From assembly GCA_017427165.1 (NCBI GenBank), contig JAFRTK010000157.1, positions 1 through 35,744 on the forward strand: a stretch of 35,744 nucleotides of DNA, read 5' to 3'. The notes under the pieces were generated by a model that was not told the origin of the DNA, searched no databases, and worked only from the letters and a program-made list of their open reading frames with translations. Within the stretch, counting starts at the first letter, position 1. Every line of letters begins with the position of its first letter. Of this stretch, positions 1 to 6,410 are shown piece after piece. The DNA is from Clostridia bacterium (GTDB lineage: Bacteria; Bacillota; Clostridia; Christensenellales; Aristaeellaceae). The translations under genes were made by a program, and so were the position numbers.

Positions 1-831
1 AAGGGCATTAACCCCGATGAATGCGTTGCCATCGGCGCGGCGATCCAGGGCGGCGTCCTGGGCGGAGAAGTCAAGGACGTGCTGCTGCTGGATGTTACCC
101 CGCTGAGCCTGGGCCTTGAAACAGAAGGCCATATCTTCACCAAGCTGATCGACCGGAATACCACCATCCCGACCAGCAAGAGCCAGGTGTTCTCCACAGC
201 GGCTGACGGGCAGACCACCGTTGAAATCCATGTGCTGCAGGGCGAGCGCCAGATGGCATATGACAACAAGACCCTTGGCCGCTTCCAGCTGACGGGGATC
301 GCTCCCGCTCCGCGCGGTGTGCCGCAGATTGAAGTTACTTTCAGCATCGATAACAACGGTATCGTGAACGTATCTGCAAAGGACAAGGCGACCGGTCATG
401 AACAGCAGATTACGATCACGGCCAGCACGAACCTGAGCGAGGAAGAAATCAACCAGCGCGTCAAGGAAGCCGAGCAGTTTGCGGAACAGGACAAGAAACG
501 CCGTGAAGAAGTGGAAACGCTGAACCGCGCGGACAGCCTGATCTACGAAACGGAAAAGACGCTGCGCGACAACGGCGACAAGCTGTCCGATGAGGACAAG
601 AACAGCGTGCAGGCGGAGATCGATGCGTTCAAGAAGGTTCGCGAGGGTAATAACGCGGAAGAGATCAAGAACGCGATGGAAGGCTTCACCCAGAAGGTGT
701 ACGCAGTATTCGGCAAGCTGTACCAGCAGCAGGCCGGTGCGGACGGAAACCCCATGGGCGGGCAGGGAGGACCTGAACCCGGCACAACCAATGACGACGG
801 CAGCGTGAACGCCGACGGCAGTGTTGAATAA
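1..831 (+). CDS. dnaK: Chaperone protein DnaK (Hsp70), 3' part only
   Basis: The reading frame is open from base 1, so the gene begins upstream of the window; 276 C-terminal residues are visible. DnaK is the cytoplasmic ATP-dependent Hsp70 chaperone working with DnaJ and GrpE. The visible part opens at the end of the ATPase domain ([14 protein letters not shown]), passes the conserved interdomain linker ([15 protein letters not shown]) and covers the whole substrate-binding domain and helical lid. The C-terminal tail is rich in Gly, Asn and Asp and ends in NADGSVE, looser than the usual DADYxxV-type ending. dnaJ follows 78 bases downstream, the standard hrcA–grpE–dnaK–dnaJ order, so the missing upstream part probably holds grpE and hrcA. 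Identification is certain; only the upstream extent is unknown. Confidence 0.98.
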   Translation, partial: KGINPDECVAIGAAIQGGVLGGEVKDVLLLDVTPLSLGLETEGHIFTKLIDRNTTIPTSKSQVFSTAADGQTTVEIHVLQGERQMAYDNKTLGRFQLTGIAPAPRGVPQIEVTFSIDNNGIVNVSAKDKATGHEQQITITASTNLSEEEINQRVKEAEQFAEQDKKRREEVETLNRADSLIYETEKTLRDNGDKLSDEDKNSVQAEIDAFKKVREGNNAEEIKNAMEGFTQKVYAVFGKLYQQQAGADGNPMGGQGGPEPGTTNDDGSVNADGSVE

Positions 832-856
832 GGAAGCACAGGAAGAATGAACGAAA

Positions 857-884
857 CAGGCCCGCCCCGACGGAGGTGGGCCTG
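857..884 (+). terminator. Hairpin between dnaK and dnaJ (possible attenuator)
   Basis: A 10-base-pair stem (CAGGCCCGCC paired with GGTGGGCCTG, one G–T pair) closes an 8-base loop. Only ATTTC follows, not a run of T, so it is at best a weak terminator. It may reduce read-through from dnaK into dnaJ or protect the dnaK 3' end. Confidence 0.45.
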
Positions 885-909
885 ATTTCGGGAAACGAGG
901 TGAGATAAG

Positions 910-2028
910 GTGGCTGAAAAACGGGACTATTACGAGGTGCTCGGTGTCGGCAAAAACGCGACAGATGAAGAAATCAAACGGGCATACCGGAAGAAAGCCA
1001 AGGAATGCCACCCGGACCTGCACCCGGACGATAAGGAAGCGGTGGAACGCTTCAAGGAACTGAACGAGGCGAATGAAGTGCTGTCTGATCCGGACCGCCG
1101 GGCCAGATATGACCAGTTCGGCTTTGAGGATCCGACAGCCGGCATGGGCGGCGGAAATCCGTTCAGCGGTTTTGATTTCGGCGGTGTAGGCGATATATTC
1201 GACCAGCTGTTCAACGGCGGAATGGGCGGCCGGGGAACCCGCAGGCAGGGGCCTGTCCAGGGAAATGACCTGCGTTATGAGCTGAGAATTACGTTTGAAG
1301 AGGCAGCCAAAGGCTGCCAGAAGAGCTTTGAAATTTACCGGAACGAGCTGTGTGAGTCGTGCCAGGGAACCGGCGCCAAACCGGGAACCAGCCCTGTGAC
1401 ATGCCCCACCTGCCAGGGAACCGGCCAGGTACGCCAGAGCAGCGGATGGATGACCATGATGCGGACATGCTCCGCGTGCGGCGGAACCGGAAAGGTAATC
1501 AAGGACAAGTGCCCGAACTGTGCCGGGAGCGGACGCGTAAGGAAAAAGAGAACCGTAACGGTCAAGGTGCCTGCCGGAATTGACAACGGCCAGACGATCA
1601 TCATGAACGGCCAGGGCGAACCCGGGATGCGCGGCGGCTCGAACGGAGACCTGTATATTGTGGTGGGCGTAAAACCCCACAAGCTGTTCAGGCGGGAAGG
1701 CTACAACCTGCTGCTGGATTTCCCCGTCAGCTTTGTTACAGCGGCGCTTGGCGGCGATGTAGAGGTGCCGACGCTCAGCGGACCGATCAAATACAGGATC
1801 CCGGAAGGCACACAGCCCGGGGCGGAATTCCGGATCAAGGGAGCCGGGATCCAGCAGCTGCGGAGCGCCGGAAAGGGCGACCTGGTGCTGCGGGTAAAGG
1901 TGGAGATCCCGAAACGGCTGAACAACAAGCAGAAAGACCTGCTGCGGCAGTTCGACGCCACCACTTCCGATCGGGAATATGACAACCGGAAAGGATTTAT
2001 GGACCGGGTCAAGGAACTGTTCCAGTAA
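910..2028 (+). CDS. dnaJ: Chaperone protein DnaJ (Hsp40)
   Basis: Co-chaperone that delivers unfolded clients to DnaK and stimulates its ATPase. The 372-residue protein is full length. The N-terminal J domain (about 5–70) carries the HPD motif (CHPDLHPDD). A Gly/Phe-rich stretch follows (about 75–115), then the zinc domain with four CxxCxGxG repeats (CESCQGTG, CPTCQGTG, CSACGGTG, CPNCAGSG), then the C-terminal substrate-binding domains. The start codon is GTG at 910, preceded by a GAGGTGAG ribosome site and giving the typical MAEKRDYYEVLG N-terminus. It is probably co-transcribed with dnaK, through a weak intergenic hairpin, and followed by an intrinsic terminator. Confidence 0.98.
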   Translation: MAEKRDYYEVLGVGKNATDEEIKRAYRKKAKECHPDLHPDDKEAVERFKELNEANEVLSDPDRRARYDQFGFEDPTAGMGGGNPFSGFDFGGVGDIFDQLFNGGMGGRGTRRQGPVQGNDLRYELRITFEEAAKGCQKSFEIYRNELCESCQGTGAKPGTSPVTCPTCQGTGQVRQSSGWMTMMRTCSACGGTGKVIKDKCPNCAGSGRVRKKRTVTVKVPAGIDNGQTIIMNGQGEPGMRGGSNGDLYIVVGVKPHKLFRREGYNLLLDFPVSFVTAALGGDVEVPTLSGPIKYRIPEGTQPGAEFRIKGAGIQQLRSAGKGDLVLRVKVEIPKRLNNKQKDLLRQFDATTSDREYDNRKGFMDRVKELFQ

Positions 2029-2044
2029 CTGAATCGTTTTTCAC

Positions 2045-2076
2045 GGCGCGGCGGCGGACGGCTTCCGCGCCTTTGT
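2045..2076 (+). terminator. Intrinsic terminator after dnaJ
   Basis: Stem GGCGCGG (2045–2051) pairs with CCGCGCC (2065–2071) and is followed by TTTGTTCT. The T run is interrupted, but the position 17 bases after the dnaJ stop and before a new promoter fits a terminator of the dnaK–dnaJ operon. Confidence 0.7.
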
Positions 2077-2095
2077 TCTGCCATCACACGGTCTC

Positions 2096-2125
2096 TTGAC
2101 GACTCCGGGCTGAAAACGGTAAAAT
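2096..2125 (+). promoter_or_regulatory. Sigma-A promoter for the VanZ-like gene
   Basis: The -35 box TTGACG (2096–2101) and -10 box TAAAAT (2120–2125) are 18 bases apart. They sit just after the dnaJ terminator and about 40 bases before the VanZ-like start. Confidence 0.7.
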
Positions 2126-2164
2126 ATAAAGGTTAAAAGGATATGAACAGAAAGGACTGGATGC

Positions 2165-2710
2165 ATGGAGCGGACGGGATGGCAGCGGACATGGGTCAGG
2201 GTACTGCTGACGACCCTGACGGCTGCCGTGATGCTGCTGATTTTCTTCTTCTCCAATGAGACGGCAGACCGGTCGGACCGTACCAGCGGAACATTCGCAC
2301 GGGTTGTAATCGGAATTGCATACCCGGATTTTGACGGGATGCCGGAGAGTGAACAGCAGGATATTTTCAATGTCATTCAGCACCTGGTGCGCAAGACAGC
2401 CCACTTTACCGAATATGCCCTGCTCGGACTGCTGATCCGATTCTGCCTGCAGAGCTGGATTGGAAACAAAAGGAAACACCTGCTTCCGGCCAGCTGGATA
2501 TTCGGCACGCTCTATGCGGTGACGGATGAGCTGCACCAGCTGGTGACGGACGGCCGGGCAGGCCAGTGGACGGATGTTGTGCTTGACAGCTCCGGTGTAC
2601 TGACAGGCGCCGTCATTGCGTCGGTTGTCGTGGTTCTGGGCAGCAAGGCATATATCGCAGCCAAAGAGAAGGAGGACAGGGAACCGGATGGCATACTTCA
2701 AAAGCAATGA
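2165..2710 (+). CDS. VanZ-like family membrane protein
   Basis: A 181-residue integral membrane protein with the VanZ-like signature. There is an N-terminal membrane segment (about 11–30), then the conserved RKTAHFTEYALLG block (about 76–88), TDELHQ (120–125) and TDVVLDSSG (136–144), each leading into another hydrophobic segment. VanZ itself gives low-level teicoplanin resistance by an unknown mechanism; most family members are uncharacterised envelope proteins, so no resistance is claimed. The start is the ATG at 2165, 8 bases after AAAGGA; an ATG four bases earlier is out of frame. Its last 23 bases overlap the next gene, so the two are probably translationally coupled. Confidence 0.88.
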   Translation: MERTGWQRTWVRVLLTTLTAAVMLLIFFFSNETADRSDRTSGTFARVVIGIAYPDFDGMPESEQQDIFNVIQHLVRKTAHFTEYALLGLLIRFCLQSWIGNKRKHLLPASWIFGTLYAVTDELHQLVTDGRAGQWTDVVLDSSGVLTGAVIASVVVVLGSKAYIAAKEKEDREPDGILQKQ

Positions 2711-3041
2711 GCAGGAAGAAACCCGCAGGAATCCGTCCCTGCCGGAAGAACCGGGGATCAATGCCGGGAACAGCAGCTGGGAGGAGTATCCCGGGGAAGA
2801 TTACGACGACGGATTTGATGACCCTTATGAGGATGAGGATGAACTGCCGGAGCTGTCGGAAGAGGAGAAGGCGGATATCCAGAAAAAACGGGCCAAAGTC
2901 GTTTTTGAAGCCGGGAACATTACCGGCATTATCATCGGAACGGTACTGGTCCTTCTGCTGGTGATGATCCTTTTCAGTATGGTTTATTTTGTCCGTTCGG
3001 ATATCACCCGGAATTTTACCCTGTTCCGGATTCAGTTCTGA
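2688..3041 (+). CDS. Small acidic single-pass membrane protein, function unknown
   Basis: 117 residues, not recognised. Residues 1–65 are hydrophilic and strongly acidic (PGEDYDDGFDDPYEDEDELP), followed by a short basic stretch (QKKRAK). One hydrophobic membrane segment follows (about 78–102), then a 15-residue basic/aromatic tail. With no signal peptide, the acidic part probably lies in the cytoplasm. I start it at ATG 2688 rather than at an upstream in-frame codon: AAGGAGG lies at 2669–2675, and the upstream extension would merely duplicate VanZ coding sequence. It overlaps the VanZ-like gene by 23 bases and ends 40 bases before the cysteine desulfurase, suggesting one operon. Confidence 0.75.
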   Translation: MAYFKSNEQEETRRNPSLPEEPGINAGNSSWEEYPGEDYDDGFDDPYEDEDELPELSEEEKADIQKKRAKVVFEAGNITGIIIGTVLVLLLVMILFSMVYFVRSDITRNFTLFRIQF

Positions 3042-3081
3042 TACGCCGGCATCCGGCAGAATGACAGGAGTTCTTGGAATC

Positions 3082-4245
3082 ATGAAGAACAGGATCTATC
3101 TGGACTATGCGGCGACATCGCCGGTCCTGCCGGAAGTTCTGGCAGAGATGCTTCCTTATTTCAACGGGAAATTCGGGAATCCGTCGGGCGTCTACGGAAC
3201 GGCGCGGGAAGCCCGCCAGGCAGTTGAACAGGCCAGGCGGCAGGTGGCGGAAGCCATTGGGGCAGAACCCGGGGAAATCTATTTCACATCCGGCGGCAGC
3301 GAGAGCGACAATATGGCGATTCAGGGGATCGCCCGGGCTGCCTCCGGCCGCGGACGGCATATTATTACCAGCAGGATTGAACACCACGCCGTGCTGAATC
3401 CGTGCCGGCAGCTGGAAAGGGAAGGATGGCAGGTTACGTACCTCCCGGTGGACCGTTTTGGCCGGGTGTCCCCGGAGGATGTGGAAAAGGCCGTTACACC
3501 GGATACGGCACTGATCAGCATCATGTCTGCCAACAATGAAATCGGCACACTGGAACCGGTCGGAGAAATCGGCCGGATAGCCGGAGCCCATGGGATTCCG
3601 TTTCACACGGATGCGGTCCAGGCAGTCGGCTGCACGGATGTGGATGTACGCCGTGACAATATTGACCTGCTGAGCCTGAGCGCACATAAAATATACGGTC
3701 CCAAAGGGACCGGCGCACTGTATATCCGCCGGGGAACGAGGATCGAGAGCCTGATCCGGGGCGGGGCCCAGGAACGGGGACTTCGGGCAGGCACGGAGAA
3801 TACGGCCGGTATTGTCGGCCTCGGCGCCGCAATCCGCATTGCAAAAGCGGACATGGCGGTTCGGACAGAAGCGATCCGGCATCTCCGGGACCGGATGATC
3901 CGGACCACACTGGAAACAATCCCGGGGTCATGCCTGAACGGGCCGGCGGAGGAGCGGCTGTGCAACAACTGCCACTTCTCGTTTGACGGCGTGGAAAGCG
4001 AGACGCTGCTTCTGCGGATGGACCTGGCGGGAGTTGCAGCCTCCGGAGGAAGCGCGTGCACATCCGGGTCCACAGAACCCAGCCATGTACTGGAGGCGAT
4101 CCGGCCCGGCAGTGAAAAGACCGGGGGAAGTATCCGGCTGACCCTGGGCCGGGAGACAACGGAGGCGGATGTGGATGAAGCTGTCCGGATTATGCGGGAG
4201 ATCGTTACGGACCTGCGGAATCTGCGGAGTGTGCTGCTGAAATGA
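3082..4245 (+). CDS. Cysteine desulfurase (NifS/IscS family)
   Basis: A PLP enzyme that takes sulfur from L-cysteine, leaving alanine and an enzyme persulfide for Fe–S clusters or thiolated tRNA and cofactors. The 387 residues include the N-terminal YLDYAATSP, the HHAVLNP block, the PLP-phosphate region (HTDAVQAVG), the PLP lysine K203 in SAHKIYGPKG, and the catalytic C326 in GGSACTSGS. ATG 3082 gives the family-typical MKNRIYLDYAAT start, with AGGAG at 3066–3070; an in-frame ATG at 3061 would add seven residues and is less likely. Neither an IscU-type scaffold nor thiI or mnmA is adjacent, so its sulfur acceptor cannot be inferred and I give no symbol. Confidence 0.95.
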   Translation: MKNRIYLDYAATSPVLPEVLAEMLPYFNGKFGNPSGVYGTAREARQAVEQARRQVAEAIGAEPGEIYFTSGGSESDNMAIQGIARAASGRGRHIITSRIEHHAVLNPCRQLEREGWQVTYLPVDRFGRVSPEDVEKAVTPDTALISIMSANNEIGTLEPVGEIGRIAGAHGIPFHTDAVQAVGCTDVDVRRDNIDLLSLSAHKIYGPKGTGALYIRRGTRIESLIRGGAQERGLRAGTENTAGIVGLGAAIRIAKADMAVRTEAIRHLRDRMIRTTLETIPGSCLNGPAEERLCNNCHFSFDGVESETLLLRMDLAGVAASGGSACTSGSTEPSHVLEAIRPGSEKTGGSIRLTLGRETTEADVDEAVRIMREIVTDLRNLRSVLLK

Positions 4246-4253
4246 TTTGGGGC

Positions 4254-4282
4254 TTTTCATTTCCACGGATTACGAGTATAAT
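4254..4282 (+). promoter_or_regulatory. Probable promoter of ackA
   Basis: A perfect -10 box TATAAT (4277–4282) lies 17 bases after a weak -35 box TTTTCA (4254–4259), starting just beyond the cysteine desulfurase stop. The EF-G paralogue promoter at 26099 has the same boxes and spacing. Confidence 0.6.
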
Positions 4283-4319
4283 TCTGAAGTACCGAAACAA
4301 GCAAAAGGAGTAACGGAGC

Positions 4320-5558
4320 ATGAAAATTCTGGTAGTGAACGCAGGATCCTCTTCCCTGAAGTATCAGCTGATTGACATGGACGGTGAGAAGGAACTGGCC
4401 AAGGGCCTGGTGGAACGGATCGGCATTGAGGGAAGCAAGCTGAAGCACAGCGCCGGCGGAAAAAAGACGGAGATCTGCGAGGAAATCAAGGACCATGAAG
4501 CAGCCGCACAGCTGATGCTGAAGATCCTGCAGGATCCGGAATACGGTGTGATCAAGAGCACGGATGAAATCGGTGCGGTGGGACACCGCGTCCTCCACGG
4601 CGGCAGCGCGTTTACCGCTTCCGTTATCGTGAACGATGCGGCAAAACAGGCCATCCGGGACTGCTTCCCGCTGGGACCGCTTCACAATCCCGCCAACCTG
4701 ATGGGAATCGAAGCCTGCGAGAAAGTGATGAAAGGCACGCCCCAGGTTGCCGTGTTTGACACTGCTTTCCACCAGACCATGCCTCCGAAGGCTTATATGT
4801 ACGGCGTTCCGAAAATGTATGAGGAAAAACTGCATGTGCGCCGCTACGGCTTCCACGGAACCAGCCACCGCTATGTCAGCCGCCGGGTTTGCGAGTTCCT
4901 GGGTATCAGCCCCAAGGGACAGCGGATCATTATTGCCCACCTGGGGAACGGATCCAGCCTGAGCGCCGTGAAGGACGGAAAATGCGTGGATACGTCCATG
5001 GGCCTGACGCCTCTGGAAGGCCTGCTGATGGGCACCCGGTGCGGAAGCTGCGACCCGGCTGTCGTGCAGTTTATTGCCAACAATCCCCTGAAGGATGACG
5101 GTACGCCCCTGGGCCATCCGATCAGCGTGGACGAAGTGCTGACCATGATGAACAAGAAGAGCGGCCTGCTGGGTATCAGCGGAAAGAGCAGCGACTGCCG
5201 CGACATCGATGATCTGGCTGACAAAGGTGACGAGAACGCAATTCTCGCCCAGGAGATGCTGATCTACGGCATCAAGAAGTATATCGGTTCCTACGCGGCC
5301 GCAATGGGCGGGGTGGACGTGATCTGCTTCACGGCCGGTATCGGGGAGAACAATGCCTCCCTGCGCGAACGGGTGATCGACGGCCTGGAATTCATGGGCG
5401 CGAAGATTGATCCGGAAAAGAACAAAACCCGCAGCGAAGCCGTGATTTCCGCAGCCGACAGCAAGGTGAAGATCTGCGTGATTCCGACCAATGAGGAAAT
5501 CATGATTGCCCGGGATACCCTGGATCTGGTTACGACCGGAAAGGTCCGGGACAATTGA
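4320..5558 (+). CDS. ackA: Acetate kinase
   Basis: Converts acetyl phosphate and ADP to acetate and ATP, the substrate-level phosphorylation step of acetate fermentation, in the cytoplasm. The 412-residue length is usual. Family motifs are clear: NAGSSSLKY at the N-terminus, VAVFDTAFH, RYGFHGTSH, the phosphate-binding HLGNGSS, and FTAGIGENN near the C-terminus. ATG 4320 follows AAAGGAG by 9 bases. The usual partner pta (phosphotransacetylase) is not in the window. DUF177 and rpmF follow, an order I know from other Clostridia, but with a strong promoter of their own. Confidence 0.98.
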   Translation: MKILVVNAGSSSLKYQLIDMDGEKELAKGLVERIGIEGSKLKHSAGGKKTEICEEIKDHEAAAQLMLKILQDPEYGVIKSTDEIGAVGHRVLHGGSAFTASVIVNDAAKQAIRDCFPLGPLHNPANLMGIEACEKVMKGTPQVAVFDTAFHQTMPPKAYMYGVPKMYEEKLHVRRYGFHGTSHRYVSRRVCEFLGISPKGQRIIIAHLGNGSSLSAVKDGKCVDTSMGLTPLEGLLMGTRCGSCDPAVVQFIANNPLKDDGTPLGHPISVDEVLTMMNKKSGLLGISGKSSDCRDIDDLADKGDENAILAQEMLIYGIKKYIGSYAAAMGGVDVICFTAGIGENNASLRERVIDGLEFMGAKIDPEKNKTRSEAVISAADSKVKICVIPTNEEIMIARDTLDLVTTGKVRDN

Positions 5559-5566
5559 AATTGTTG

Positions 5567-5595
5567 TTGACAAACGGTTTTGAAACAACTATAAT
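5567..5595 (+). promoter_or_regulatory. Perfect consensus sigma-A promoter for DUF177–rpmF
   Basis: TTGACA (5567–5572) and TATAAT (5590–5595) match consensus at all twelve positions, with the ideal 17-base spacer. A 6-base inverted repeat, GTTGTT (5563–5568) and AACAAC (5584–5589), spans the -35 box and spacer and could be a regulator site. This is the strongest promoter in the window, fitting ribosomal protein expression. Confidence 0.92.
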
Positions 5596-5623
5596 TATCG
5601 ACGGTCACTTTTGAGGTGAGGAC

Positions 5624-6115
5624 ATGAAGCTTGACGTATCAGATGCTTTAGCCCATCCCGGCCAGGAATACCGATTTTCCGGAACGCAGGCCATTGCGGA
5701 TCAGGAAATCGCCGGCGACACCGTCCGACTGGACGACTGCGCGGTGGAAGGAACTTTCCTGGCGGATGAAGACGGCAACATCGCGGTAAAAGGCAAGCTG
5801 AAGACCGTTGCCCATGCTCCCTGTGCCAACTGCCTGGGGGACGCGGAAGCCGGAGTTGAAAACAGCTTCGACGAAACGTTCCAGCGGGGCGGAGATCAGG
5901 AAGATGATGAAATCTTTGCCTACGACGGGCACGAGGTTTTCCTGGACAAGCTGGTGATGTCATACGCCGTCATGGCCCTGCCAATCCGTTTCCTTTGCAG
6001 GGAGGATTGCCCGGGCTTTGAATACAGGGACCCGGATGCCGCCCCGAATGAGCCGGGTATTCAATATCCGTTTGCAGGGCTGCAGCAATTGCTTGAAAAC
6101 AAATTGGAGGTGTGA
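5624..6115 (+). CDS. DUF177 / YceD family protein
   Basis: A 163-residue acidic protein of the DUF177 (YceD) family, almost always encoded directly before rpmF. Members have been linked to 23S rRNA accumulation in bacteria and plastids; the exact role is not settled. The two conserved Cys pairs are present: CANCLGDAE in the middle and FLCREDCPGFEY near the C-terminus, probably a metal site. The start is ATG 5624 after GAGGTGAGG. The stop is 3 bases before rpmF, so the two form a tight pair driven by the consensus promoter at 5567. Confidence 0.93.
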   Translation: MKLDVSDALAHPGQEYRFSGTQAIADQEIAGDTVRLDDCAVEGTFLADEDGNIAVKGKLKTVAHAPCANCLGDAEAGVENSFDETFQRGGDQEDDEIFAYDGHEVFLDKLVMSYAVMALPIRFLCREDCPGFEYRDPDAAPNEPGIQYPFAGLQQLLENKLEV

Positions 6116-6118
6116 ATC

Positions 6119-6310
6119 ATGGCTGTTCCGAAGGGGAAAGTATCAAAGGCTCGCAAGCACAGCCGCCGCGCCAACTGGAAGCTGACCTTGCCGGGGATCG
6201 TTGAATGCCCCCAGTGTCATCAGATGAAGTTGGCTCATCGCGTGTGCAAGAATTGCGGTTATTATAACGGCGTCCAGGTCGTCAATAAGGACGAAGAAAA
6301 GAACGCCTGA
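6119..6310 (+). CDS. rpmF: 50S ribosomal protein L32 (zinc-binding form)
   Basis: 63 residues, full length. The N-terminus [18 protein letters not shown] is diagnostic for L32, and the CPQCH...CKNCG pairs form the zinc ribbon, so this is the Cys-containing (C+) form rather than the zinc-independent one. GGAGGTG sits in the overlap with the end of the DUF177 gene. An intrinsic terminator follows. Confidence 0.98.
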   Translation: MAVPKGKVSKARKHSRRANWKLTLPGIVECPQCHQMKLAHRVCKNCGYYNGVQVVNKDEEKNA

Positions 6311-6341
6311 TTGTCGACTGCTTTTTTGGATCGTGATTTTG

Positions 6342-6374
6342 CAGCTCCGCCCATCAGGGTCGGGGCTGTTTTTC
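6342..6374 (+). terminator. Intrinsic terminator after rpmF
   Basis: CAGCTCCG (6342–6349) pairs with CGGGGCTG (6361–6368), with one G–T pair, extended inward by CCC/GGG. It is followed directly by TTTTT (6369–6373). It ends the DUF177–rpmF unit before valS. Confidence 0.85.
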
Positions 6375-6410
6375 GTTAATCCGCGAATGAAATAATCGGA
6401 GGTCAGAGCC

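Noticed and set aside
2165..2710. Reading the VanZ-like gene as glycopeptide resistance
   Set aside because: No vanA/vanH/vanX or two-component genes nearby; VanZ-like proteins are common and mostly unrelated to resistance.
4257..5588. Long - strand open frame (443 codons) opposite ackA
   Set aside because: A mirror frame of acetate kinase caused by GC-rich codons; no ribosome site or family motif, whereas ackA motifs on the + strand are unmistakable.
6311..6410. Possible T-box leader before valS
   Set aside because: The 100-base gap is taken up by the rpmF terminator and the ribosome site; too short and without the T-box core sequence.
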